Both the position numbers and the translations under genes were made by a program. Under the pieces are notes generated by a model. The model did no database searches. It was not told the origin of the DNA and saw only the letters and a list, made by a program, of their open reading frames with translations. From Candidatus Saccharimonadota bacterium (GTDB lineage: Bacteria > Patescibacteriota > Saccharimonadia > Saccharimonadales > Saccharimonadaceae), in NCBI GenBank assembly GCA_905372785.1, contig CAJPQG010000001.1, forward strand, positions 1 through 64,000: a stretch of 64,000 bases of DNA, in the 5' to 3' direction. Below, piece after piece: positions 53,246 through 61,673 of this stretch (positions within the stretch are counted from its first letter, which is position 1; each line of letters begins with the position of its first letter).

Positions 53246-53516
53246 TTAGCGATGCCGCATAGCTTTTAGCTGTTTATTTGCCTTGCGGCTATGCCTCATC
53301 GAGACAATATACAAAACCGCAACTCCGGCAAAGAAGAACAGCGGCCCGACTAGCGCAAAGTTATTGAACTTAAGTGCAGTCGGTAAGAATATCATACCGA
53401 GAAGCGTTGCGACAACCGCCATTAGATATGACATAAAATATGCAAATCCACTGTAGTGACGGCTGACCTTCGGCAGAGTCTCTTCGTCAGTTGGGGGGGG
53501 TGTTGCTGGTGGACAT
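53246..53516 (-). CDS. Small two-helix membrane protein, reading frame shifted at a C8 tract
   Basis: A paralog of the gene at 54255. The well-placed start is the ATG at 53516: GGAAGG lies 7 nt upstream. From there the frame reads MSTSNTPPN and stops at TGA (53487-53489). The body (TDEETLPKVSRHY onward, two helices at about 20-40 and 46-66 of that part, then MRHSRKANKQLKAM) is in another frame, reachable from a GTG at 53524 that overlaps the Shine-Dalgarno site. A tract of eight Cs (plus-strand G8, 53493-53500) sits between; seven Cs would restore the frame. Phase variation, slippage, a mutation or a sequencing error are all possible. Confidence 0.68.
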
Positions 53517-53528
53517 AATGCCACCTTC

Positions 53529-53653
53529 CTTTCTCTTTCTTGCTAATGAGCAATCTGTGTAACAGTGGAGCAAGGCAGTATAGACTGCTGCTCTACACAT
53601 AACTATAGGTGGTATATGTATCATCACTAAGGTAAGTAGTAATAAATAGTATA
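53529..53653 (-). promoter_or_regulatory. Promoter and structured leader
   Basis: TGG-TATACT at 53648-53653 (minus) and a leader of about 120 nt with GTGTA/TACAC closing a stem that contains GCAGTctatACTGC. Confidence 0.6.
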
Positions 53654-53704
53654 CCAACTTCTATTATATTATTACATTGCCTGTTTGTCAAAGTTGCTGC
53701 ATAT

Positions 53705-54086
53705 AATAAAAAACGCCTTCCACCGATGAAAATGATGTAGCAGCATTTTCATAAGTGGAAGACGGACAGAATAACCCACAATGTAATCTTCCCTATAAGG
53801 CTGCAAGCCCATAGGGTCAACGCTAATGGCTAAAATGGCTTATTCTGCCATCTGTACTTCGCAAAACTATGGACCACCCAGGTGGGCGCTACGAAAAACC
53901 AGACCAGATCATGGTTCGTCCCTTCTCTTCATTAAAATTCTCAAAGAATCAAAATCACCGGGTACCTTTTACTGGATACGCATCGAGCACATAATTAGCC
54001 TCCTAAATATAGAAAGTAGGATAGTGAGTTATTCTGTCAAGGAGCGCGCTGCACCTGCTGAGCTAACACTCAAAGCGATGTAGCAC
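53705..54086 (-). ncRNA. Cryptic transcription unit with two 7-codon ORFs
   Basis: A consensus promoter (54093-54121) and a strong terminator (53714-53764) bracket about 380 nt with no minus-strand ORF of 60 codons. Two very short ORFs have excellent ribosome-binding sites: AGGAGG, 6 nt, then ATG at 53992 encoding MCSMRIQ; and GAAGGGA, 6 nt, then ATG at 53912 encoding MIWSGFS. It sits between the two paralogous membrane genes. It may be a dual-function small RNA, a pair of micropeptide genes, or a decayed third family member. Confidence 0.5.
53714..53764 (-). terminator. Double-stem terminator of the cryptic unit
   Basis: CGCCTTCCAC/GTGGAAGACG enclosing TGAAAATG/CATTTTCA; on the minus strand it runs into CGTTTTTTATT. 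Confidence 0.83.
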
Positions 54087-54092
54087 ACTTAA

Positions 54093-54121
54093 AGTATAAG
54101 ATATAGTTGACACTTCGTCAA
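54093..54121 (-). promoter_or_regulatory. Consensus promoter of the cryptic unit
   Basis: On the minus strand TTGACG (54116-54121), a 17-bp spacer and TATACT (54093-54098), one of the best -35/-10 pairs in the window. Confidence 0.72.
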
Positions 54122-54136
54122 TAGTAATTAGCAAAG

Positions 54137-54246
54137 GAAAAGCCCCCTCTTCTCATTACGAAAAGAGGGGGCGCCATGCAAGAAATGCCTGAGGCGGCAA
54201 CGCGAACCTTTCCCTGCCTAGGGAACGCTCTAGCGGAGAAAGGTGG
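54137..54246. repeat. 110-bp direct repeat, copy 2 (3' UTR and terminator)
   Basis: Second copy of 53112-53221, again directly behind a small membrane protein gene. It provides that gene's minus-strand terminator. The copies differ at about four positions, all in the half nearest the stop codon. Confidence 0.9.
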
Positions 54247-54254
54247 CGGCGGTA

Positions 54255-54554
54255 TTAACCCTCATACATAGGTAGCCCCAACCTAAGCCTATCTAGTGCA
54301 TTCATGTTCCTTGCTTGTTTGGCTAACTTATGACTAGGCCGCATGTACATAATGTACCCGACGCACAACGCAATAAATATTGCTACAAAGATAGCCACCC
54401 AGAAATTGTGCTGGGTAAATGAATTTGGTAAAAATACTACCGCTTCTAGTACTGTGAGCACAATAGCATAATAATATGCATAGTAGTAATAATCCCTATT
54501 ATAGTCTGGATGAACCATTGGTAGACTTTTTTGTGAATCAGTATCAGTGGTCAA
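54255..54554 (-). CDS. Small two-helix membrane protein, paralog of the 53246 gene
   Basis: About 99 residues from TTG at 54554, which has AAAGG 8 nt upstream; GTG at 54563 would overlap the Shine-Dalgarno site. N-terminus TTDTDSQKSLP, a Tyr-rich stretch, two helices (about 28-48 and 54-75), then YMRPSHKLAKQARNM, which aligns with the MRHSRKANKQLKAM end of its paralog. TATAAT at 54730-54735 (minus) gives a leader of about 165 nt with an 11-bp stem (54616-54647). Function unknown. Confidence 0.72.
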   Translation of the reverse strand: MTTDTDSQKSLPMVHPDYNRDYYYYAYYYAIVLTVLEAVVFLPNSFTQHNFWVAIFVAIFIALCVGYIMYMRPSHKLAKQARNMNALDRLRLGLPMYEG

Positions 54555-54615
54555 TGTGATCACCTTTCTCTCTCTTGTCAATGAACAGATATGTTGTATA
54601 CCGTGATGTAGCACA

Positions 54616-54647
54616 CCTCCGGGGTAATTAGGCAACTACCCCGGAGG
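54616..54647 (-). promoter_or_regulatory. Leader stem-loop
   Basis: Perfect 11-bp stem CCTCCGGGGTA/TACCCCGGAGG with a 10-nt loop and no T run on either strand, so it belongs to the leader of the gene at 54255 and is not a terminator of the helicase gene. Confidence 0.65.
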
Positions 54648-54778
54648 CAGAGAGCGCCACATTCACTCTACACAGAATAGAATATGTATGGCCGCCAAAC
54701 AAATCGGCAGCTACGCATACTCCGTTTTTATTATAATATGTAGTAATAAGCTTGTCAAAATGGTAGTGCAGCGAAAGG

Positions 54779-57700
54779 TTACGCTGGGTAGCGGGCGATG
54801 AGCTCATCTTCAAAGGCGATGACAGAGGCTAGTGTAGCTTTGGCATATTCTGGCTGGGTGAAATCTGCTGCAAAGATAGCCTGCCATACTGCTTGAATAA
54901 GTGCCTTGCCCCGAGCCAATTCTTCTTCGGTGAACTGCGTTGCGAGCGAGGCAAATTCCCCTTCTGATGTTTGCCGCACAAAACGCAGCTGTGCTTGCTG
55001 CACGGTAAAACTGTGGTAGTCGCGTGAACTACCGGCAAGCAGCGTGTAGAACAGTAGCTGGCGGCGGTAGGCGTGGAGCTTAAGGGCGCTATGGTTTTTG
55101 CTGCCCTTCCAAGAGGTGACGGGCTTGCCTGTTTTGTAGTCGGTGATGATTAGTGTTTTTTGCTTGGCATCGATATCGACAGCATCCAAGGTTCCGGTGA
55201 GGCGCGCGCTGCCGATATAACATTGCTGGTGTGCAAAACTGAGTTCAGTTTTTTGGTGTGGCGTAAACGTTGTTTCTAGGTGAGGCAAAAATGTGCTCAA
55301 TTCTGCCTGGCCCTGCGCGAGCAGCGTTTCGAGCTCTTCGCCACGTAATGGGCTGCGCTGCAGCGTGGCTGTAAAGAAGTGCAAACTTTCTGCTAGTGGT
55401 TGTGGCGTACCGTGTGCTACGAAATATGTGTGAGCCTGCTTGATTGTGGCATGCACCGCGGTGCCATATTCGGCCGCAGCGTGCCAGCGGCGTGGAAATC
55501 CGAGCAGGTTATACAGTAAAAAGTCGGCTGGCCCACCACGAGAGATGTCGAGGTAGGTGTTGAGCGCTGTTGCGGAAAGCGCAAAATGATCAAGGTGGTA
55601 TTGTAAAAATTCACGCATAGTAGGTTGTGGCAGTTGCACGATTGGTGCATACCAAGCTTGCACATCTGCCTGCAGCACACCGGAAGACTGCTGCGAGTTT
55701 GAACTAATTAGTTGTTCTTCGAGTGAGGTGGCTGTTAAGAAGGCTGCTGGGCTGAGATCTTTCCCTGTAGGTGATTGCTGGCTATAGGTGATGAGTAGGT
55801 CTTGCTTGGCCCTCGTCATACCCACAAAGAAGAGGCGCACCCATTCTTCCGGCGTGCCATCGTTATCGCGGATTGGGACATTTGGCGGCAGTGGCAACTT
55901 TGAACCACCACCTGCTCCGCGCCCCCACGTGGTATTGTCTGCCGAAATGATAATGACGTGGTCGAACTCGAGCCCCTTTGACTTGTGCGCGCTGAGCAGC
56001 TGCACCCCGGCAATGTCCCCAGCTGCTGAGACGCGTTGCAAAGATAGGCCGGCGGCGCGGTATGCCCGAGCAAACGAAAGCAGCGAGGTTAGTGTGGCAG
56101 TTTCGTTGCCAGCGTAGGTTTTGGCAGATTCCCGGATGGTGCGCAAGCCAGCGATATGTGCAGCTAATTCTTCTGGTTGCGACGTATTGGCAAAGAAATA
56201 GTGATGCAGCGGCGATGAAAAATCAGCCACCTTAGGCGCACTAGCAGGAGTTAGGTCTTCTGGTGTGCCGAGCAGTGCATCGATGGTTAGCTCTAGTGGG
56301 GTGTGTAAGCTAGCTGTGGCTAGTTCAAGCAGCCAGGTTCGAAATGGCGCAAAAATTGGTTCACCAGCCATAGCCTCAATCCACGGCTGTTTATTTTGAT
56401 AGGCGTGGCGTGCCAGCTGCCAAATTGACTCTGGAGTAAATAGCGGCCTCCAGGCTGGGTGGGTGATGATTTGGCCAAGGTATTCATCGGCTGCGGGCAG
56501 ATTGCCGCTAGCGATCGCCTGCAGGGCTTCACCCAAAAGTAGTAGCTGCCGGATTGGCTCTTGTTCGAGCACATTGTCGCGTCGTTCATAGCGAACGCGG
56601 ATCTGCTTGGCAGCAAGATACGGCAGTAGCGCCTTTAATTGCTTATGGTGCCGGCCGATAACAGCAATATCACTTGGCGACGTACCCTTTGCAAGCAGGT
56701 CTGCGATACGCTCAGCCACAGCTGTGTATTCTGCCCCTTCGTCTGGGTAGGCATGAAGAGCTATCTGTGCCCCTTGCTCCGGGCGGTGTGGCGTTAGCTG
56801 TTTGTTGATACCGTGGTGCGTGGCCTCCAGGCGTTCACTATTTTGAGTAATAACTTCCCTGGCGTGAGCCAAAATTGGTGCTGCCGAGCGATAGTTGTCG
56901 GTTAGTGTAATAATTTGCGCTGAAGGATAGAGTGACTCAAACGACAAGATATTGCTAATATCAGCCCCTTGAAAGCTGTAAATTGCCTGGTCGTCGTCGC
57001 CCACCGCCATGATATTTGGTCGCCCTTCGTGTAGTGGGCTACTGGTAAGCGCCTGTAAAATACGCATTTGAGCCGGGTTTGTATCTTGGAATTCATCTAC
57101 CAAAATATAGTGATACTGTTCTTCCAGGTTGTAGCGTAGCTCTGGATTAGTGGTAAGCGCCTGCACGACATCTAAAATCATATCGTCAAAGTCAAAGTGA
57201 CGCGCGGCTTGCATAGCAGCAAGATAGCCAGCGTACACCTCTGCCAGCTCGCGCAGATTTGGCAATTGGCGGGCCTGCTTAAAGACAAAATCACCTGCTG
57301 CATTTTTTTCTAGCCACTTGTTTTTAAAGGCTGTGATTGCAGTAGTTTTGCCACTTTCTTCATACGCGTGTAGCGCGCGCAGGATATCATTGTGCAGCAG
57401 CGTACCGAGCGGCACTCCGCCGATAGCTTGGCTAGCTGGCCCTGGCTTTTGCAGGTCTTGTGCATGCTTGGTAAATAGATCGTATAATGCAGTAGCTGTT
57501 TTTTTGCTTATTCTTCCTGCAAAAACCTGTGTAAATGCTGGCTGATATGTATCAAAAAATTGTTCATTTTCATCGAGGACGGCGACTAGTTCGGCAGGGC
57601 TAACTCCAGAACGTTTGAGTTGGCTAATTCGCTGCAAGACAGGGTGCAGATAGATAAATTCACCCTGAGGCCCTTTAGCTCGCAGGCTAGCGTCGTGCGG

Positions 57701-58090
57701 CAAATGTTTTAGCAAATCTTCAAGCAGCTGTTGCCGCACGAGGTCGTCGGCAACGGTCATGTCGGCACCTTTGTAGAAAAATTGGCTATATTGATTAATA
57801 ATTTCACTGCCAAAACTGTGAAACGTATGAATGGCAACAGTATAGGCGTCTTTGCCAATAATACTACTTAGGCGGCGACGCATGGTGGTGGCGCCACTGT
57901 CGGTAAAGGTTAAACATAGGATAGACTCAGGCAACGTGTCGGTTTTGCGCAAGATATTTGCCACGCGCATACTGAGGAGTTCTGTTTTACCGGTGCCCGG
58001 CCCGGCCACCACGAGCACTGGCCCGTCGATGGTGTCGACTGCTTGTTTTTGGGCTGCGTTTAACGCTGCATAGCGAGATGAAAATGTCAT
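54779..58090 (-). CDS. UvrD/PcrA-type helicase fused to a RecB-like nuclease
   Basis: 1103 residues from MTFSSRYAALN. SF1A helicase motifs are all present: Walker A GPGTGKT (30-36), ILVDEFQDTNP, GDDDQAIYSFQGA, LTDNYRS, LLSAHKSKGLEFDHV and FFVGMTRAKQDLL. The last 200 residues form a PD-(D/E)xK nuclease (TGTLDAVDID, then LIITDYKTGK). Such fusions act in recombinational repair or processing of DNA ends, alone or in AddAB/AdnAB-like complexes. TATACT (58097-58102) lies 6 nt before the ATG at 58090, so the mRNA is predicted leaderless. The frame is open upstream to 58324, but that would overlap the divergent gene. Confidence 0.94.
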   Translation of the reverse strand: MTFSSRYAALNAAQKQAVDTIDGPVLVVAGPGTGKTELLSMRVANILRKTDTLPESILCLTFTDSGATTMRRRLSSIIGKDAYTVAIHTFHSFGSEIINQYSQFFYKGADMTVADDLVRQQLLEDLLKHLPHDASLRAKGPQGEFIYLHPVLQRISQLKRSGVSPAELVAVLDENEQFFDTYQPAFTQVFAGRISKKTATALYDLFTKHAQDLQKPGPASQAIGGVPLGTLLHNDILRALHAYEESGKTTAITAFKNKWLEKNAAGDFVFKQARQLPNLRELAEVYAGYLAAMQAARHFDFDDMILDVVQALTTNPELRYNLEEQYHYILVDEFQDTNPAQMRILQALTSSPLHEGRPNIMAVGDDDQAIYSFQGADISNILSFESLYPSAQIITLTDNYRSAAPILAHAREVITQNSERLEATHHGINKQLTPHRPEQGAQIALHAYPDEGAEYTAVAERIADLLAKGTSPSDIAVIGRHHKQLKALLPYLAAKQIRVRYERRDNVLEQEPIRQLLLLGEALQAIASGNLPAADEYLGQIITHPAWRPLFTPESIWQLARHAYQNKQPWIEAMAGEPIFAPFRTWLLELATASLHTPLELTIDALLGTPEDLTPASAPKVADFSSPLHHYFFANTSQPEELAAHIAGLRTIRESAKTYAGNETATLTSLLSFARAYRAAGLSLQRVSAAGDIAGVQLLSAHKSKGLEFDHVIIISADNTTWGRGAGGGSKLPLPPNVPIRDNDGTPEEWVRLFFVGMTRAKQDLLITYSQQSPTGKDLSPAAFLTATSLEEQLISSNSQQSSGVLQADVQAWYAPIVQLPQPTMREFLQYHLDHFALSATALNTYLDISRGGPADFLLYNLLGFPRRWHAAAEYGTAVHATIKQAHTYFVAHGTPQPLAESLHFFTATLQRSPLRGEELETLLAQGQAELSTFLPHLETTFTPHQKTELSFAHQQCYIGSARLTGTLDAVDIDAKQKTLIITDYKTGKPVTSWKGSKNHSALKLHAYRRQLLFYTLLAGSSRDYHSFTVQQAQLRFVRQTSEGEFASLATQFTEEELARGKALIQAVWQAIFAADFTQPEYAKATLASVIAFEDELIARYPA

Positions 58091-58178
58091 ATGTATAGTA
58101 TAGCGCATCTGCCGCTGCTTTGCTTGACTGCTGCGTGTGCGGCTAGATTTTACCATAAGCGTATTGTAAAATAGTGGC

Positions 58179-58715
58179 ATGAGTGATGGTCTTTTTAGCC
58201 CGAGCACACTAGCCAAGCAAGTCGCTGGGTACTTTGGGGTGGAGATGAGCATCGAGCGGATCATTGCTAATACAATTAGCGTCAGCCGAACTGCTAAGGC
58301 AACTGTGTTTACCAATGCGCACAAAGAATTATACGTATTTATTGCTGGTCCAACGCACCTAACCTATGCTGATATGCGCAAGATGGTGCTACATATGAAT
58401 TTGGTGCCGGCCGATGCGCTGCCTCCTGCCGGACAGTCTGATTATTTCGAGCAGTATGGTGAAACTCGGTTCCAAGAGGTTTTTCCGGGGCGCAGTTCAG
58501 TGTCGCCAGCGGATATTCGCTACTATAAAACATTAGCGCCATACAATCCTGCCCTATGGCGAATTGATGAGGTACGCGATGGTGAAATTTACGAATGGGA
58601 CCCAGACTCATCGACGAGCTGGCGACTAGCAGTCAAGTATTTTTATCAGCATGGCTTGACGCGAGATAGCGTTGTTATCCCTCACCGTAATGCAGCAAGC
58701 CGCAAAAACAAGTAG
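58179..58715 (+). CDS. Conserved-looking soluble protein, unknown
   Basis: 178 residues from MSDGLFSPSTL. Mixed alpha/beta with LYVFIAGPTHLTYADMRKMV and a C-terminal WRLAVKYFYQHGLTRDSVV segment; no membrane helices. TAAAAT (58167-58172) lies 6 nt before the ATG without a Shine-Dalgarno site, the same leaderless geometry as housekeeping genes, which suggests core status in this lineage. A perfect stem AGCGCCACT/AGTGGCGCT (58714-58738) follows. No family recognised. Confidence 0.8.
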   Translation: MSDGLFSPSTLAKQVAGYFGVEMSIERIIANTISVSRTAKATVFTNAHKELYVFIAGPTHLTYADMRKMVLHMNLVPADALPPAGQSDYFEQYGETRFQEVFPGRSSVSPADIRYYKTLAPYNPALWRIDEVRDGEIYEWDPDSSTSWRLAVKYFYQHGLTRDSVVIPHRNAASRKNK

Positions 58716-58766
58716 CGCCACTGCATGTTAGTGGCGCTGCATTAATTAGTTCAGCTGTTATTTATG

Positions 58767-60086
58767 TTACAAAATTGTATCGAGCACTACGAGGTGTTCA
58801 ATGTGAGGCGTGCGTGGAAAATAGTTGTACCCCTGATGAGCGCGAACGCCATAGCGTTCACTTAGGCGCATAATGTCTCGCGCTTGAGTAACTGGGTTGC
58901 ACGAAAGGTAAATAATACGCTTTGGCCTGCTGGCTAGCAGTTGCTGCACCACATCCTCATGAAGCCCTGCTCGTGGTGGATCGACGATTACTGTCGCTTC
59001 TGGAGCAATGACATCTAACGCCTGTTCACTGGCGGCCAGTATGGCACGAGCACTCTGTTGCCGACCGAGCTGCACAATATTGGCCTGCATTTCTTGCACG
59101 GCGGCCTCGTTTATCTCCACCAGCGTGAGCGGTCGGTCCCCTGCTACGCTCAGCCCAATAGTGCCGACGCCGCTGTATAAATCAACGACCGGTGTATCTT
59201 CCGGCAGCCAACTGGCAATATCACGCAGCGTGCGTTCATACAGCGGCAAGTTTATTTGGAAAAAGCTTTCGGTAGCGTAGCGATATGTAACGCCTAGTAG
59301 CGAATCAGTCAAAGGGGTCGGCGTAGCAGACAAGCGGCGGGTGATAACACTGGCTGGAGATTTAGGATTAGAATAGATAAGTTCTCCCTGTACGCTATCA
59401 GTTTGCCACTGCTTCGGCAGTGCCGCAAAGAAGTCGGCTACTGGGAAGCTTTCGTCTTTTACATAAAGCTGCCACCTGGCTTCACCTGCTCTGTTGGTGC
59501 GGATGAGTAACGTTTTTAGCGCTCTTCCGCCAATGCCTAGCTGGTTAAGCGCCTGTACGACCGCTGCTCCCAGCTGATTAGTCAAATCATTTGCGAGACT
59601 TGTGCCTTGCACGGGGATTTTTCCATGACTACCCCGACGGAAAAATGCTAGGTCAAGCCGCTCAGATGCTGTATCAAACCAAAAACTAAACTCCACTTTA
59701 TTGCGGTAGCCATACATGTTGCCGTCACTATAGACTGTAATGGGTTTTGGCAATACAATGTCGTGTAGTTCAAAAGCCTCTTCTAACAGCGCCGCTTTGT
59801 AGTGGGCTTCAGCTTCTGGCGACATAATTTGCCATGGGCTGGTAGATATATAACTTTCAGGATCTTGTGGCGCCACGCGCTCAGGACTGGCTTTGTGAAC
59901 TGCGGTGACTATTCCTTCGCTGTAGTGCGACTTGCGTTTTGTCTCTTGCGCATCGACGATTTCTCCAGGCAGTGCACCCCATAGGAATAATTTGCGGCCA
60001 TCTGGCAATGTGGCCAATGTTTGGCCGCCACCTACGACTACTTCTGTTTGGATATCAGTAAATACACGCTGTTTTTTCTTGCTCAT
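58767..60086 (-). CDS. RNA (uracil-5-)-methyltransferase, RumA/TrmA family
   Basis: 439 residues from MSKKKQRVF. A TRAM-like N-terminal domain (about 8-65), a central domain and a SAM-binding Rossmann domain with VVDLYSGVGTIGLSVAG, TVIVDPPRAGLHEDV and the catalytic Cys in IIYLSCNPVTQARD. It should make m5U in 23S rRNA or tRNA. The iron-sulfur Cys cluster of RumA is not apparent. TGC-TATACT (60095-60100) lies 8 nt before the ATG without a Shine-Dalgarno site. Confidence 0.93.
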   Translation of the reverse strand: MSKKKQRVFTDIQTEVVVGGGQTLATLPDGRKLFLWGALPGEIVDAQETKRKSHYSEGIVTAVHKASPERVAPQDPESYISTSPWQIMSPEAEAHYKAALLEEAFELHDIVLPKPITVYSDGNMYGYRNKVEFSFWFDTASERLDLAFFRRGSHGKIPVQGTSLANDLTNQLGAAVVQALNQLGIGGRALKTLLIRTNRAGEARWQLYVKDESFPVADFFAALPKQWQTDSVQGELIYSNPKSPASVITRRLSATPTPLTDSLLGVTYRYATESFFQINLPLYERTLRDIASWLPEDTPVVDLYSGVGTIGLSVAGDRPLTLVEINEAAVQEMQANIVQLGRQQSARAILAASEQALDVIAPEATVIVDPPRAGLHEDVVQQLLASRPKRIIYLSCNPVTQARDIMRLSERYGVRAHQGYNYFPRTPHIEHLVVLDTIL

Positions 60087-60131
60087 ATGATGTAAGTATA
60101 GCAAATATACTGGGGCACCATAAAGAAAAAA

Positions 60132-60191
60132 GCCCGAGTACTTCAGGCAAGCAGCTTTCTTGTCTCAAGCGGCTCGAGCCTTTTCTTCGGG
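60132..60191 (-). terminator. Stem-loop terminator
   Basis: CCCGA/TCGGG and AGGC/GCCT pairings around a 40-nt loop; the minus strand then reads CTTTTTTCTTT. It ends the unit of the 191-residue gene. Confidence 0.6.
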
Positions 60192-60196
60192 GGTAC

Positions 60197-60772
60197 CTAC
60201 AGCGAGGTAGTATCATTGATTGCTTGGTTTATGAAGACAATGTCTTCAGGCTTAGCGTTCTCTATCTCCGATTCGGATTGGAAGATTTTGTATTTGTCAT
60301 CAATAGCATGACAACTACCAATAAAACGCAGCCTTACTATTTCGTAAAGCGTATCATCCATGATTCGATTGTTATTTATGATGACGATATACGGGCTGTT
60401 CTCAAACTTATACATCACGCCGAGTGGTACGCGGCGCAGCGTATTGGTTTCGTCATCTTTTTCAAGGCCAACTAGTATGACAACTCGGCGCGCTAACCGC
60501 ACCTCGTCATCCCTTACTGGGTCCATCGAACCCGGGTAGCCAAGCTTTAGGGGAGGCACAATATTTTGTGCAAGGGTAGTCAGATATGTAGTGTCGATTA
60601 AATCGATCTTATCGTCCTTATGTCCCCATTCTATGTTGGCGATGTACCACGTAGGAAATGCTTCAACAGATATAGCGCCCGTACGTATGGTGTCATGCTC
60701 TGCCGAAAGTATATCAAGAACAGCCTCATTCGATAATACGGGCTTCGTGGATCGCTCTACATGGCTGGTCAT
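60197..60772 (-). CDS. Soluble protein, unknown (191 residues)
   Basis: From MTSHVERSTKPV. Mixed alpha/beta composition with AVLDILSAEHDTIRTG, RRVVILVGLEKDDE and a C-terminal acidic half. AAGAAGG lies about 8 nt before the ATG at 60772. TGG-TATATT (60841-60846, minus) and the perfect leader stem TATCTTT/AAAGATA (60812-60830) precede it. No family recognised; follows the small-gene module plan. Confidence 0.74.
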   Translation of the reverse strand: MTSHVERSTKPVLSNEAVLDILSAEHDTIRTGAISVEAFPTWYIANIEWGHKDDKIDLIDTTYLTTLAQNIVPPLKLGYPGSMDPVRDDEVRLARRVVILVGLEKDDETNTLRRVPLGVMYKFENSPYIVIINNNRIMDDTLYEIVRLRFIGSCHAIDDKYKIFQSESEIENAKPEDIVFINQAINDTTSL

Positions 60773-60811
60773 GGTCAAAACCTTCTTCCTATCTCGTCTG
60801 TGTAGGTGCAA

Positions 60812-60848
60812 TATCTTTATGGCAAAGATACCTATCTAATAATATACC
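60812..60848 (-). promoter_or_regulatory. Extended -10 promoter and leader stem-loop
   Basis: TGG-TATATT (60841-60846, minus), then TATCTTT/AAAGATA with a 5-nt loop (60812-60830) at the predicted 5' end of the transcript. Confidence 0.65.
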
Positions 60849-60881
60849 ATAGTTTTTAGTAAATGTAAAACAAAAAGAAAG

Positions 60882-60951
60882 AAGGCCCCTATAAAAGAGA
60901 CGAGCTAACTCAGTGAGTTATACTCAAAGCCTTCTTTTTTTATGGGGCCTT
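60882..60951 (-). terminator. Very long stem-loop terminator
   Basis: AAGGCCCCTATAAAA pairs with TTTTTTTATGGGGCCTT, with a further stem (AACTCAGTGAGTT) in the loop; a TTCTTTCTTTTTG tract follows on the minus strand. Confidence 0.85.
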
Positions 60952-60983
60952 TACGCTGAAAGGCGGATGCAGTGCAACTATCG

Positions 60984-61451
60984 CTACATCTGCATGAACT
61001 GATCGTTCTCTCCTGCAACCTTTTCGATGATCATCTCACTACAAATATCATCGTAGAGGTCAGGCTTCCTAGCCAAGATCATGTTCCCGGCTTCAGTGCT
61101 GGACACCATCCAGGTGCCACTGTTGCGCAGACGAATCATAACAAACGCAACTGCAGACACTTGCTCGGCCGTACGTCCAGAGACACGAACTAGCACCATG
61201 TCATCGATCTCTTTAGCCGGGATTGCCCCAAAGTGCTGAAGCACCTGCTGGGCGATATCCTCATTGGTTTCGCGATCAGCGTCACTGAACCTGGCAGCTT
61301 GGTCGGCTGCGTTTCCCTGGTTGGGGAATGTCCACTCATCTGCATCCAGTTCGCCTGCAGCATTGCGCCACAGAACAGTTACCTGGAAAGTCAGGTTTGA
61401 GCTGTCTGCCAGACGAGTAGGGTTGCTGAGAGAGGTAACGGAGTTCGACAT
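60984..61451 (-). CDS. Soluble protein, unknown (155 residues)
   Basis: From MSNSVTSLSNPTR. Beta-strand-like NLTFQVTVLWRNAAGELDADEW, then helices and MVLVRVSGRTAEQVSAVAFVMIRLR. AAAGGTGAG lies 7 nt before the ATG at 61451. No membrane helices. The two perfect leader stems (61476-61532) are the most striking among these genes. No family recognised. Confidence 0.74.
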   Translation of the reverse strand: MSNSVTSLSNPTRLADSSNLTFQVTVLWRNAAGELDADEWTFPNQGNAADQAARFSDADRETNEDIAQQVLQHFGAIPAKEIDDMVLVRVSGRTAEQVSAVAFVMIRLRNSGTWMVSSTEAGNMILARKPDLYDDICSEMIIEKVAGENDQFMQM

Positions 61452-61475
61452 TGCGATCTCACCTTTCAAACTTGG

Positions 61476-61565
61476 GTTTCGCATACTGTATGCGAAACGG
61501 GTCAAATGTACACTTAACTGCTGTCAGTTAAGTATGCTTAAATGTTACCATATAAAAATAGTATT
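61476..61565 (-). promoter_or_regulatory. Promoter and two perfect leader hairpins
   Basis: On the minus strand TTGACA, a 17-bp spacer and TAACAT (upstream TGG), near 61536-61566. The leader holds CTTAACTG/CAGTTAAG (61513-61532) and then the perfect 10-bp stem GTTTCGCATA/TATGCGAAAC with a 3-nt loop (61476-61498). Confidence 0.72.
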
Positions 61566-61587
61566 GTCAATCATTGCATAAGAAAAA

Positions 61588-61657
61588 CCCCAGCCGTAGG
61601 CGAGGCAGCTACTGCACGTGTGCAACATGGTAGCTGCCTCAAGCCAATGGGCTGGGG
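61588..61657 (-). terminator. Double-stem terminator
   Basis: Outer stem CCCCAGCC/GGCTGGGG and inner perfect 11-bp stem GAGGCAGCTAC/GTAGCTGCCTC; the minus strand continues into TTTTTCTTATG. Confidence 0.87.
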
Positions 61658-61673
61658 CGGAGTGACACCTGTT

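Noticed and set aside
53826..54083. 85-codon plus-strand ORF between the paralogous membrane genes
   Set aside because: No ribosome-binding site; the promoter and terminator signals here are on the other strand.
53112..54246. Possible CRISPR or tandem-repeat array from the two 110-bp repeats
   Set aside because: Only two copies about 1 kb apart, each containing a terminator; no regular short repeats or spacers.
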